Shown here: piece after piece, positions 48,501 through 63,500 of the stretch | Numbering within the stretch: the first letter of the stretch is position 1 | Layout: the number at the start of each line of letters is the position of its first letter | DNA from: Bugulina stolonifera | Lineage: Eukaryota > Bryozoa > Gymnolaemata > Cheilostomatida > Bugulidae | DNA: 64,000 bases | Reading direction: 5' to 3' | NCBI GenBank assembly: GCA_935421135.1 | Contig: OW285188.1 | Coordinates: 20,003,233 to 20,067,232 of the forward strand | The notes under the pieces: generated by a model | Seen by the model: only the letters and a program-made list of their open reading frames with translations | What the model was told of the DNA's origin: nothing | Databases searched by the model: none | Program-made: the position numbers and the translations under genes

Positions 48501-51500
48501 GACAATGAAGAGTCTCTGAAAGGTGTAAATGAGTGGCCTCTACCTCCACTAAATTCATTAGGTGATGAAGCAACAATCTGAGCTCTTGGAGGAGTGTCCC
48601 GTCTACTAGGTCGGCCAATGGAGGGGTCACCAGGATTCCAGTCAGGCATCATAAGATTATGGCGAGAGGCCTTGGGCCTTCTTCGATTCAGCACTGGGGC
48701 AGATTCTTCTATTTCCCTTTCTTCTATTGCATGCCGGGTATGACGTGCTTTCTCTTCTAATCTCAAGACACTAAGTGGTTCTCTAGATTTCACATGTTGT
48801 CTCCTAGGAGCGAAGGGTGGAGTGACAAGATGACGCTTTGACTTTGTATATGATGATAAATTAACACTGTCTTTCTCTACAGTGCTGCTGTCTGACGAGG
48901 TAGTATGGCTATAAGACCTCACAGTCATCCAATCATCAGCAGCAGGGGTTCGCTTGTCATAACTAGGAGGCTGCACTTCAGGAGCACGTCTTGTTGTCGT
49001 CGCTCGCATCCTCCGCCTTCCTTCATGTACATGCGGTGTCATAGCATGCCAGTCAGAATCAAAGTCAGCATCTTCAGTAAAATGTGGTCTTTGCAAAGGT
49101 TGTCTAGTATGGTCAATATCTTTCTCATGTATTTCTACGACATTATACGAACCATGCTGTGATGGTCTTGATGCTGAGCTACGATGACTCACTAGCACTC
49201 GGGGTACAGCTGTTGACTCTTCTCTTAGAACTCTTGATGTCTCAGAAGATGGTAGTACTAAATGTCGCTTATTCCTTCGCTTTCTCACTGTGACCCACTC
49301 ATCACTATCTTCACTGTCAGACTGATCTTCTATCTTTTGAGTGACAGTTGTATAAAGATGTGACCACTTGGTCTTTGGCCGAGTTCGAACATTTACAGGA
49401 GTTGCGATCACCTTTCTCGACGGAACTGTATAATGCTGTCGCCGTTTCAAAGAATCTTCATACTCTTTGATATTTTCATTAATTTTCGTTGTAATAGTCT
49501 CAATCTCAATCTCCTGTTGTCGGGCACTGGAGTGAGTAGAGTGAACAGGTTTGTATACAGGAGGTGGAGGAATCGCTTTCACTTTTGCTCTGGGAATGTT
49601 TTCTGCCTTAACATATTTCTTTGGGGGCAATGGAGGCATACTAAGTTGGCGGATTTGACGTGCCTGTTGTTCCACAATAATTCTTCTATTGAATTCCTCT
49701 TCTTCCTGCCTTACTTTCATCAGTTTTTTCTCATGCTGTTGTCTCCTATTTTCTCGGCGCAGACGGTCTCTTTCGAACTCTTCTTCCAATCGCTTCATCT
49801 TTGTGTTTTCTCTAGACTGACTTCGTGATCTGTAATCTGATTCATCAGCAATATGCTTAAATTCATCTTCAGTAATGTGGTGGTATTCTCCGGAAGGCAG
49901 CCAATATTTGGAAGGTTGACTTGGAAGATGCGGCACATATCTGCTTCTCATGTCTTGGGGAGGCAGAGATACACCCCGAGGGCGAGTCCGCTCCTTTTCC
50001 AAACTTCTCATTTGTTTAACTGGAGACATTCTTCTCAGAGGGGAGAAGTGCCTCTGGAATGGTCTTTTCTGTGTTGCAACTGGTGGCATGCTCCTCATTC
50101 TCTTTTGTCTAATATCTACCTCACTTTGCAACTCTATACGACGAGAAAGGTCATCATCTACAGTGTAAGAATGATGAGATGACAGCTCTTCAATTCGCTG
50201 CTCTCGAAGTTGATTACGTCTCCGTTTGTTCAATTCAATATCATCCTTGAGCATTCTCAGTTTATAATCATCTGTTTCTGGTATTTCCTGTGTTGGTATC
50301 AGTGGTGCTGGAACTTTAGCAACCTCATAATCGGTGGCAATGTGATATTCTTTAGATGGCATCCACAATCTAGAAGGAGCTGCTGTTTTCCTTCTAGGAG
50401 GAGCCGAATGGTAACTGCTTGGTGGAATATATGGAGTTGACAGTGCCTGAGCTGCTTGCCTCTTGAAAATTTTGTCATATTCACCAATTTTAGGAGGTGG
50501 CAGTGGTGCAACCTTTGGAATTTCAAGGGTCTGTTCTCTTCTTCGTGAAATATATTCTTTTGATATGGACCTTTCCCGCAAATCGATTACAGGCCTAGGT
50601 GGCATACTCATAGTACGTTTCCTGCTTTGAATTCTTTCCCGTTCCATATCCACCGAATGCTCACGAATATTTTGTTCCAACATTTCTTGATCCCTTCTCA
50701 TTTGTGATTCTTCTCTCCTCAGTCTATGTTGATTGAACTCCATGTTGAAATCCCTCATCTGCTTTTCAAATGTGTTCTCAGTAGGCATGACCAAATGCCT
50801 TCTCCTGGCACCTTTAACTGGCATTTCAAAATCTGTGACATCAATCCATTCTTGGGTGGAAGATGGTGGTTCTGGTAGTACTAATGGTTCATGAGGTTTA
50901 ATTCTCACTGGTCTTGGTGGAAGTGATTTTAATTCTGGAACCACAACCACTTCATCTGCATGTTTTATAGCTTGCCTTCTGTACAAATCTGTCCACATTG
51001 GTGTTGATCTTGGAGGAAGTGGCTGCACACGGACAGGTGTACGGTCCCGTACTCTTGTTGGCTCTGAGACAACATTGTATATAGTTGATTGGAGGACAAA
51101 TTTACTTGGCTGTTGGGGCAGCCTGTTCTTTCTTGGTGATGTTGTAGGATATACTGGTTCAACATAGACTCTTGGTTTCCTCATTGGCTGGGGCGGTGGC
51201 GGCAATGCCAATGGTTTAATCAGAAGCACAGGTTTCTCAGCAATAGTTGCTGGTTTAGGTGGTAATATAACCCTCGTGGGAAGGGTTGGCTTCCTCTCCT
51301 TTACCTTTCTAACTTTGCGCTTTATAGGTGCAGCAGTTTGAACAGGAAGTTTAATGGGCCGCACAAGCTGTTCATCTAACAGGAGTTGCCTCACAAGCTC
51401 GACTGGATCAGGTTTCTTTATTACAGGAATTTCTGGTAATTTCTCTACTGGAATCACCTTCAATGGTTTGATTGGGGTGTCGACCACATCTGCAGAGACA

Positions 51501-54500
51501 ACATCGCATTAACACATGTGGATAGACAAATTACAGGCAAATGTAATATACATGTAGGTACGCATGTGTTGCTGTTACACAATGATTGCTAAATATTAAG
51601 CTAGTGTAAAAGTTTCCAAATTTGTTCTCCATGTAGGTCATGCTTAGCAAACACTATTAGAGAAATATATCCCTACATAACAATACAATATCGTATGAAC
51701 ATTAATGTGATAACAAACACAAGTTTACAAGTTTCATAGTGAAATCCTTATCTCTATAACAAAACCTATTTATATGAATAATATCTCACCATTGAATGGA
51801 CTCTTCATCAGAACAGCAGGTCCTGATCTGGGCTCACTGCTACCAACAACATTGCGAGCTGACACTCTGAATCTGTACTGTCTACCATGAATCAAGTAGG
51901 GAACTTTGCAGCTTAGTTTACCAGAGCCAACCATAGCCACCTTCAACCAACCAGAGGCGGGTAAATCCTGTTTCTCTACTATGTAGTCTGTTATCTCTGA
52001 TCCGCCATCAGAGTGGGGTCTCTTCCAACTAATTAGCATAGTGTCTCGATCCACCACTTCAGTATTTACAGATTCCGGTGCAGAAGGCAGACCTATCAAT
52101 ACAAAATGACTTGTGTTTGTAAACTATTCTCTTAATCAGTATTTATGCATTGCATTGAATCAATCGGTGAATTGACTAAGTATTGGAGGCTAGCAATCTT
52201 ACTATATTTGCTATGAGAAGAAAACCATACTTTGCCACAATAATTCCGATTGTACTTGAACAATATTGTGATAATGTGTTATGTTGCAGGCACCCTGGCC
52301 CACACCTCAAGACATATATATTATGATAACTTGCCAATAGCTAAGATGGTTCGCATTTCCAATTTCTCCAATATGGTAATATACTACACAGACTAATAAC
52401 ATGTCAAATACCCACATACATGTTGTTACCCGTTAGTAACACAATATATAGCTGCAATACTTTTGTTTATTTACATGTATTATCTGCAGGTTAGCTACAA
52501 TGATACAACACTTACCGACTACACCGAGATCAACTTTAGTAGTGGCAACTCCAGCCTTGTTCCTCAGCGTGACTGTATAGAGACCAGCATGTTTCTTGTT
52601 AGCTTGAACTATGTTCATACTAGATTGAGTACCGGTGCTATTAATCTGTACTCCTCGCACTAAAGAATCGCCAAGTCTCCACTCACAGTCAGGAGCGGGC
52701 AATCCAGTGAAGCGTACAGAGATCCTCTTAGAGTCCCCTTCCTCTATTAACTCAGATATGTCTTTGGTGAGGAATACAGGAGTAGCTATAATGCAAAGTC
52801 AGACATAATGAGTCAATCCTACTGCCCACTTCATGAAATTATTCTAAGAATATACGGTAGTATGTACCTGTTTGGGAAGCTGATCAATTCACCACCAGAA
52901 ATTCGAATAGCTACACATGCATAATATGCACGTGTAGCTATTCGAATTGTATTGCAAGCAACACTCGCAGAAAGTTTTATTAATCAACAGCCATGGGTAA
53001 AAGTTTAAGGTCTAATTCTGTTTACCCTGATAAATGCTAATTTATTTTATTAACTTGAAGAACATGTAATACCAATCTATTATTTAGTGGGCTGCTAGAG
53101 CCATAGGGGTGGTTACTTGTGATAAGCACACATACCGTGTACAGAGAGAGTGACATTCTTCTTGTCCTTGCCAGAATCATTGATGGCCTCTACAGTGTAG
53201 TCTCCTTCATCACCAGCTTCCACCAGGTTGATGGTAAGTGTTGCTGTACCGTCACTCCTCATATTGATTCTGTACCGCCGCCCATTGTAGATCTCTCTAC
53301 CGTCTTTCCTCCAAATCACTCTCGGTGTTGGCTTGCCACTAACAACGCAGGAAATTGTTGCCTCAGATCCCAGTTTGGCAACACCACACTGAACTGAGTG
53401 TATAGTCGGTGACTCAGAGGCTACAAAATATAAACCAGTTAAGTTAAGTAACTGTCAGGTGTATACGTGTAGTTTAAGTCACAGGCCTATTTATTAGTCT
53501 TTAGCTATCAAAAATATCTTCAGTGCCAACATCATCCATTCGTTGGCTGGATGCTAAGAGGTGTTCTTTGCCTTGAAATTTGCATTAATACAATGAAATA
53601 ACCTTAGGAAAATTTTCAATCTGTTTATAAAACTAGATTTATTAACTGCTGAGTGTGATAATAGAATACAAATACTCACAATCAGCAGGCGTAATTTTTA
53701 TAGCCTCAGATTCATCGGATGGCTCACTGCTACCAGCCTCATTCACAGCCTTAACTCTGAATGTGTAGACTGAGTTCTTAGTCAGTCCTTGCACAGTGTG
53801 ACTCAAGGAGGGTGAAGTTGTCTTCTCTTCTCTCCAATGATGGAATCCTTGCATACGATATTCTATTATGTAGTGGATTATACGCGACCCTCCGTCACTT
53901 GAAGGAGCCGTCCATTTGAGAGTTGATGATGTGTGTGTCTGTACCTCAGCTGTAGGTTTGCCGGGCATTGATGGCACATCTGCAGTTAGAGTTATACATA
54001 TATATAATATACCGCTTCTATCCATATTCAAAATCAGACATATAGTATTCTGCATCCTAGTTTTATAGCAACAAAATCTAAAATCATATTCATATACGCC
54101 AAAATATTTTCTACCAGAAACTGTGAGTAATAAAGAAAGATATATAACTAACCATAGGGGGCCTTGGCAATCATTGGCCCAATTGTGGCAGGCTCTCCAA
54201 GGCCAGCTTCATTCTCAGCGCGAACTCGGAATGAATACTCATTTCCCTCTACCAAATCACAAACATCCATCTGGTTGAGTCTGAATTGCTCCTTATTCAG
54301 CTGTAAACAAACGAAAGAATTTCTTACTATTTTTTTTTGTTCCAGAATTTGGTAATACTTATTACAATAAAAGACTTGGTAGCATTAGAAATGAACCACA
54401 TCACACAGAGTAACCCTTTTCAGGAGCGTTTTTGTAGCTTTTGGTGAAACCTACACCCGCAAACAACCGGCTTTGTTGCTAAAAGCGATAACCGACTATA

Positions 54501-57500
54501 TCACCTGGAGAGTACAGCAGTATCCAACTTATGTAAAAGTATTATAAGCAGCAAGGTAGGCAAGGCTCTGCTCTAGGAGCACATAAAATAACATCTAGAT
54601 TTATTTCCCTTTAGTTGAAGGTCTACCTACCCGAATCCATCTAGCTGTATTTCCACGTGATCTCTCTATTATGTAGCCTGTGATAGTATTACCACCATCG
54701 TCTAGTGGGGGTTCCCAAGAGAGCGTCAACCCAGTTTTGTATTGGTTCTTAACAATGAGATTGACAGGGGCCCCAGGTTCATCTGTAATAGCAGAAAAGA
54801 GCAGTATGAATACAATGTAGCCTACTGACCCTATCTATGTTCGTGTGCATATAGTTGCCGAGGTTGACTTGTTACTGCATGTATTGCTATTGTTATTAGA
54901 ACAAGTATGAGTATTTTGGAGTTGTAAATAACTGGAAACTTTGATTGGCTAATTGCAAAATTTTAGTTTAGTTTAGTTTGGTTTAGTTTATTTATTTTAC
55001 CATACTCTATCAGTCAGTAACAGGCACTGATGATAGAATTGATGGTATATATACATATACATACTCTCTATTCAATATTCGCATAGTGTAGATATTACCA
55101 TTGTTAAAAAATTTCATAAAAAATTGAAAAAAACTGTTGGATCGCTTTGCAGTTCGTGCTATTACAGGCCTATATAGAGTCTTTGAGCGAGAGGTTCTTC
55201 TGCAGTTATTAAAAGAAATTCTGTCATAAAGTGGATGTCCTGGATTTGAAATGATCTTTAGGAAATGGTTGGCACATACATCAAAAATAAAATTGTTCAA
55301 ACTTGGTAATACCAAAAATTCTAGTCTAGATTCGTATGGAAGATTTGGCAGGTAATACTACCAAAGATTTAGTAGGTAATACTTGTTATCATTAGGAATC
55401 ACTGTCAACATACTAATATCGTAAATGTAAAGTCTGTGAATATAAAAAGCTACTATATTACTAGGGAACATACATGTATATATGTATAACAATAAGAAAA
55501 AGTGGACACAATGCATGAGGTTGAAGAACTACGAGTATAACAAACTTACGATATGGAAGTTTAGCTGTGAGAGGCTTTCTAGTGAGGGCGGGTTCGCTAG
55601 CACCCGTATCGTTTTCTGCGAACACCCTGAACAGATAGCTATGACCTTCGGTTAACCTAGTTATAGTGACAGTAGTATCAGTAGTGCTGGTAGCACTGCT
55701 CCAGTCCCCAGTCTTACTGCTCATGTCTTTTTTCTCTATAGCATATCCTGTAATAGGAGATCCTCCATTTGTCTCAGGTGGGGACCAGCTCAGAACAGCC
55801 TTCTTGTTGTCAATAGACGATGCCTTCAGGTCTAGTGGAGGACTTGGCTTGTCTACACATCAACAACATTATCACAATGAAGCAATATACTCAGTTTAAT
55901 TACCATCTCAATGACAGCGAAGTAAAGCACTTTGCTTATTTATCTTTTCCAATTTAGAATGCTGATAACTTAAACAATGTTAGAGTTGAATTCAACTCCA
56001 AGAAGTACCAAATTTGATTTGCAATGAATAGGTACTCAGTCTTGATATACTCTCGGCAGATATCAGTTCTATGCTGGTATTAAATAAAGGTGTAATAAAT
56101 TTTGGTATTTACGGTATAGAGATCACTGACTACCCACTTCCACGTGGTTGAAGTTGGAATTATTTTGCCTGCAATTTGGCATGTCTTACTCACGATTTAA
56201 TCAAATGGGTTTATTACGCATAGATAGATTCAAGGGGTGTTTATACTGGTCACGTCTCATTTCTCCTTCCAATTCAAATAGAAAAAACGCATATGTGGAT
56301 TTTGTTGACATGTTCAGATGAGCCATATTTTCAACTGCGTCGTTTGAATGCTGGACTATTTGACCAATCAGTTAACGATACTAATTTTGTGTGGCACAAG
56401 TCTGCTTTAAAATTTTCATTTGGTTTTCTCCCTCTAAAATGTAAGATTAACTTTGACAGATGATTGAACAATCACATATGCTTTATTGCAGAAACCAGAC
56501 AAAGCTGTGTTTGTGCGATTCACTCACCGACACACTTGAGTTTACATCTTCTCGACTCAAATACCAAAGAAAAAACGTATTATTGCAAGTTAGCAAGACT
56601 TATGCCAAAAGTGGACCCAGTGTAAATAACCCTTCATGCTGAACTGAGAGCAAGACAATACCAACTCCACCATGCTGATGGTGCTTTGGTCTCGCTGAGT
56701 GGACAGTTGGAGACAGTCTTCGTATTGCTGATTACAACATCTAATGATTTAAAGTCTATAAATAGACTGCTTACCTTTAACAGTGACAAACACGTCTGCT
56801 GAACTGGAGCCTGCTTCATTCTCCACAGCCACTCTGTAGTTTCCTGTAGCCTCCCTCTCTGCATTAGTAAATATAATGTGGGTGCTGAACTCGTCCACCT
56901 CGGATTTTGCATCAGATAGCCTGAGTGGCTTACCATCCTTGTACCAGGTAATTTTAGGGGCCGGTACACCGGACACCGTAGCAGAGATTGTCTGTTTACC
57001 TCCAACTCTAATCTGTACACCAGTAGGGTACATTCTGTCGAATTGCACCTTAGGTGGCTCTAAAAACAACAACAAATTAGTACAAATATGGAAGTGTGCA
57101 ATATCTGATATTATTTCACACTGACCCCCACTTCTAAAGGCATACTTGTACTTTGCATTTTGCTTTTCATTGATTAATAGTTACAATAACTTGCCTATTC
57201 ATTACCATTCTAATTTGGTAGCACACATCAAAACACATGATGTTAGTTTGTATATAAAATAGAGAATTGTTAGACTCAATATTAGACATGCACCAAAAAT
57301 ACATGTATAGCTTAAAGTTGTCTTCTCCTGCATTTCTTTTATCAATATGCATGTAAAAGGCAGGCTACTCGTTGTTTAAGGCTAAGCATAGTTTTAGTTC
57401 AAATAAAATGCATGCAGTTTTCAGATTAGTTGTTATCAATGCTATTTAGTCTGTGTATGCGAGTGCAATATCTAACGTAGACGTTTGCGAAGCTTGCCAA

Positions 57501-60500
57501 AGCAGTAAAAAGTATAAAACTATTGCAACATTGAGTAAGCACATTGACAACATCAGTAAGAACAGTTTGGCATAGAGAGAGAGAGAGAATATAAGCGTAA
57601 CATATACATTATACAAAAGCTATAAGTAGAAAATGCATGAACTATATAGTTATTTGCAGTTCAATATCCAGTGTTAATTGTGCTGCACCAATCTCTAAGC
57701 TTTGATAATATTTTATCATAAGCAAAATGCATATCGCAGTGAGTATCGTTACCTGTATGCTTTTGCTTCCTCTCACCTAATACAAATAAACTGCATTAGA
57801 ACTACAGAAAACATTACAAACAAATAACTTCACAGATATCTGAGTTGAGCTGCAATAACTTAACAATGACTTGTAACCCAAGTTATAGGAGATATAAGCT
57901 AAACATACCGCTGACCACAACTGTGCATGCGGATGTAACTTTGCCGAGAGAATTGGATATGGCACATGTGTATTGAGCTGCATCTGTACTCTGCATATCT
58001 TTGATGGTCAATGTCGCTTCACGGCCAGTCTGAGAAATCTGATATTTCTTGGCCTTCGCTATCTCCTTGTTACCTCTGTACCATTTGATCTCAACATCTA
58101 GACCACCATTGTCATATGTACATCTCAAAGTAGTCTGCATACCAAGAGCAGTGAAGACATCACTGAGCTCCTTCTTGATTTGGGGAGCATCTCCGACTAC
58201 AATATTAGCAATTGATGTAGCTAATAAGCGTCGAAGAATAAAATCTACTGTAAAGAAATGGTATTTTTATTATAATACATACAGTAAGTATGAAAAATAT
58301 AACTAATGAGCAGTCATTTAAAGCAGACAGAGCATGGGTGGAATTGCTATATCGGTTAAATGTTCTCGAAAAGGATGAATGGAGAGGGCAAACTGCACAG
58401 GGAAACACCGCTCATTTCTTAAATTTTTTCTGAGAAATTAAAATTTAAACGAACACTATTAGGTTACCAGTGCCATAAAAATAAATCACACCACATTATC
58501 ACCATCTTCCCAACTAGTGTACCATATTATGCAAGTGATTGTAGACTATATACAGCTACAAAGATGCAGCTAACTACGGATGACTTGTTGAGCAGAGGGC
58601 ACTACATGTAATCACAATCATACCTGGAGTAGATCTGGAGTCATCTTTCCTGATCTCAGCAGCAGGTCCAGAACCGGCAGCATTGACAGCGCTGACTCTA
58701 ATGTCATAGTATCTACCTTCTCTCAACCCTGTAAGTCTGTACTTGGTCTCTGTGATTGTCTCCTTGTTTGCTCTCTCCCACCTGCTACCAGCACCAGGAG
58801 ACTTGGTCTCTACTATGTACTCTGTTACTGGAGCCCCACCATCTGTGTTGGGAATTCTCCAGCTCAGTGACAGAGAATCTTTGGTAGTATCTACGATTTG
58901 CAGACCATTTGGAGCGCTTGGCTTGGCTAAAAAACAATGAATTGTATGGCGTAGAAGAGGAGAACATGATTGCTATGTGATAGGATTTGGTGGATTGTTT
59001 CCTTAATAAGTCGAGACAAAAGGTAATATGATTAACAACATAATATTCATGCAGACCTTTCACTACTAAAAATTGATCAGACTATATGTTGTGAAATTGA
59101 ATCGATCATGAATGTGCAAAACCTAAATATAACGAAAAGCTTGATATTAATTGATAAATTGCTTATAATAAGATCTTTTCCAAAACAAAGGAACATCAAA
59201 TATTGTATTATGGATAAAACTTAGAGTTCCAGAAAGTTCAATACTTACATATCTGTGGGTGACATATGAATGGTTCGGTTGGCTCACTGGGTTCGCTCTC
59301 ACCCTTCTTGTTTACAGCCACAACCCTGTACTGATAGGTAGTACCCTCTATCAGCTCAGACTGGTCATACTGCAGACGTGTTAGTGCATCTCTAGTGACC
59401 TTCAACCAGCGGTCACTCTGATTGGTAGCTCTCTCTATGTAATAGCCAATCACTGGTGTGCCACCATCGTCCGAGGGTGGTGTCCAGGTTAAGTGAACAG
59501 ATGATGAGCTAGGATTCTTCATCACAGGCTTAGATGGTGCTGCTGGAACACCTATAAACCATGATACTTAGTGAGATACATAGACCTTATACAGGCAAAT
59601 TGTCCATAGAATTTTGTATGATGGGCCATTCTCTAGAGCTAATTTTCAAACTAAATGACTTGTTAGTCATTTTATAAAATGATATTTATTTCCATACTAA
59701 CTCAAGTAAATTACTTTCCGAGACTATATGCAAAAGCAAAACTTAATTTTGTAAATAACAGCCAAATGCCATGGGACGTAATGTTAACTTACCAAATTGA
59801 CTAACGGGTGTAGCAGCTTGAGATATTTCAGCAGCTTCTCCAAGGCCAAACTCGTTTTCGGCTCGCACCTGGAAAAAGTACGCCTGTCCTTCAAGCAGCC
59901 CCTTAACGTTCAACCGTGTGTCACGGGTTGTTCCAACCTTCTGCCAGCTGCGGCGGGAGGCTTCACGTTTCTCAACCACATAGCCTTTAATTGAGCTACC
60001 GCCATCATGCTGTGGGGGCTTCCATGAAAGTGAAACAGAGTCCTCACTAATTGAATCGATAATCAAGTCAGTTGGTGCCTGAGGCTTATCTAGAACTGTT
60101 AGACGGTAGTTAGTAGACAACTCCCCATGTTCATTGGTTAAAGTGACAGTGTATTCACCGGCATCATTCAACTGGCAGTCCTTAATTCTAAGTGTGGCCA
60201 GACATGAAATTGTCTCCTCTTGAAGTCTCTTTTCTTTAGGAAGATCTTGATTGCTGTGTTTCCAGCTCACCTCTGGTGTTGGATATGCAGAGAATGGAAC
60301 CTCAAATATGGCGACAGATCCAGCCTTCACTGTTATGTGGCGTTTTGCCTTACCAAGGTGATCCAGATCTGGTGGGACTATAAACATCACAACAACAGTT
60401 CTTATTGAATGATTTCAAAAAATTTTGCAGTTTCAAATATCCCTTTGTGACATACAAATGAGACAACATGACCAATATATACTGTATATGTGAAGCATAA

Positions 60501-63500
60501 TCATTTTGTTGAATTGATATGTCTATTATCATTACTTACTCCTTGGTATAAGCTTAGCTTGTGTCTTCTTGCCACGACATGAGAAGGTGTATTCGGCAGC
60601 ATCTTCTGGTTCGACATGGCTGATGAGCAGCTTGTAGACAGCGTCTCCTTGCATCAGCTTATAGTGTTTGTCAGCGAGCAGAGGCTTGCCGTTCTTCAAC
60701 CAAGCAAACTCAGTGACATGGCGAGACAATTGACATTCAAAGGTGACAGGATGACCCATACTCTTCACTATGATATCTTCAAGTGGTTTAATGATGTCAA
60801 CACCATCTTCTGCAAAGCAATAGTTACACAATCACATTATTAATTTAATTGTAGCATCACGTCAACAGTTCAATATATACATGATGTATATGGATAGATT
60901 CTCTATCATCATTGCTGCTGCTACTGCTACAAAGATGATGATGGGAATTAATATGAAAGTGTTACACATCCTGAAAATTATATAGAATTTATATTAAACC
61001 CACTACAGTTATACAAAGAAAACCCATACCTTTGATATCAACATTTCCTTCTAATATACAGTCATCATCGTCAAAGTTCACTGAGTATTTGCCGATATCA
61101 GATAGCTCAGCTTTAGAAACTGTGAGTCGATGAAGTTGTCCATCATGCTTCATCTCTGTTCTATACACTCCTTTTAGTGGTTTACCGTCCTTCAGCCAAA
61201 CAGCCTTGACCCTTGATTTACTGATTTTACACTCGAGTACCACATCATCCCCTTCCTTTACAATCATATCTTTGAGAGGTTCGAGCACCTTGATTGGCTC
61301 TACAACCAAATCATAAATCATGCTTGATCGCACATACAGTATATATAACCACAAAGTACTTACTATCTCAACAATTATACACAATCAACAAACAAGGGAA
61401 CACATGCACATGTATATCAATGTACATCATTAACGATAACACATTGTACAACATAACACCGCCCACCTACATTGTATATTGTATATTATAATGCAAGCAA
61501 ATAATATGAAAAAAGTTGTTCAACATTATTTAAGGACTTATAATATAGATTCTGGACTGTTCTACGTAATGTCACATGTACACTACGTGGTGCAGTGCTT
61601 CATTACCATATGGCTCCTCAGCCTTGAATGGGCCTGCAGTCTCGCTAGGTTTGGATAAGCCAACTTCATTCTCAGCAATGACTCTGAAATCATATTCTCT
61701 GCCTTCTGTTAAGTCGTCTACATTCATCTTAGTAATATGTACGGGTCGTCTGTTGACAGCCACCCACCGAGGATTAAACGTTGTTCTTCTTTCCACATAG
61801 TAACCCGACACTGCTGCACCACCATCTCTAGCAGGTGCTTGCCAAGAGAGCACCAGAGATGAACTGTCAATGTCTGAGGCAGTTACACCCTGTGGCTCAC
61901 TTGGTACATCTACAATGTTGCATAATTACTATAATTAGATCCAATATAAATATAGGTTCTGTATTTTGAGGCAAAAACCGTTGCCAGTGCAACAGCATCA
62001 TTGTCCAATAAGACACCATGCCTATTGATCACCCCCGTGACTACAGAGGTCTAGCCTCTGAGAATTCTCCTCTATACAATATAGTAGAACACTACCGCTA
62101 ACTAACCGATACCGTGTATTACACTGAATGCCAAATTAAATATTTTAATAAAAATATTTACTGAAAATGACTTACTGTATGGGCTCTTAGCAGCTACAGG
62201 TGCTTTGATTTCAGCAGCTGAACTAACGCCAACTTCATTCTCAGCTGTTATTCTGAACAAATATTCATTTCCCTCGACGAGTTTACCGACTGAATACTCA
62301 GTTGCACTGGGCTTAGCTTTACCAGCTGTAGACCATGTGCCTCTCTTCAAGTCCTGTTTCTCTATAACATATTCAGTGATAGGGGAACCTCCATCATACT
62401 CCGGAGCAGTCCAGCTTAGACTGATACTGTCCTTGTGGGTAGATGTTACCTTGAAATCTTTGGGGGCCCCAGGCTTGTCTACAATGCAAACAGGCGTTAT
62501 ACATTTACCTACATAGCCTATATATCTTCCTGCACTTGAATATTTTTAGTCATTGATACATGTAAATTATGTTTGGTGCAGAAGTTGGGAAAATTTGATT
62601 ATAAAAAATTTAAACAGAAGAAGTTGTCTTCTCTACATTATTTTTAAGCACACTCCAGATCTCATCGACCAATCACTAAAACAAATTTAAGGCTAAAAAA
62701 TTTCTTTACCACTGTTGCCTAACAGCAATGGACCAGAGTTGGTAACAAATAATGCATTCAAATTTTCAGTGAAAATTGATTAGATAATAATATATTTTAT
62801 TGTGCTGTCGTGTTAAACTCTTGAATTCTCACATGACCGCATTTTGTGAACATTATATTATAACCAATATAACTCACCAATAACGGTAACAGATATAGTA
62901 ACTTCATCTTTACCGGCTGTGTTCTCAGCCAACACTTTGTATGTTCCTGTTTGCTGAGCAGTGATCTTTGACAGCGATATTGTGGTGTAGGTGTCGGCCA
63001 CCTTCACGCTATCCTCATCAACTGGTTTACCATTAAACATCCAGGTGATTTTAGGCTGTGGTGAGCCAGAAACGGAGCATTCACATAGCAGGGATGTACC
63101 TGCCTTGACTGTGTGCGTGTTACCTTGACTGCAGCTCAGACTAGGTTTACCTGCGATAGTTGACATCAACAATTTTCAAGTTGAATAAAATGACACCTAA
63201 TCTATGCGACTTGTTTTTTAGAGAACAAATAATTTCACAACATTGCAAAGAACGCAGTTAATCATTTTGAGTAAATAAAAAAGCCTGAGTTACTTACAAT
63301 TGATGGTAAGAATCGCCTCACACTCATCTTCTCCCAAAGCATTCCTCACTAAGCATCTATACTTTCCAGAGTCATTGACTTGGGGCTCTTTGAACTCCAA
63401 CTCAGCCTTGTGCTTAGATTGGGTCATGTTGTATTTTGGCCCAGGGTAAAGCTCCTTCCAGTCCTTGAACCACTTCACCTCGGCAGTAGGTTTACCCAGA

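Noticed and set aside
48288..50440. Several plus-strand open frames of 75-130 codons
   Set aside because: Antisense shadows of the 3.3-kb titin-like exon; no domain character and no splice structure.
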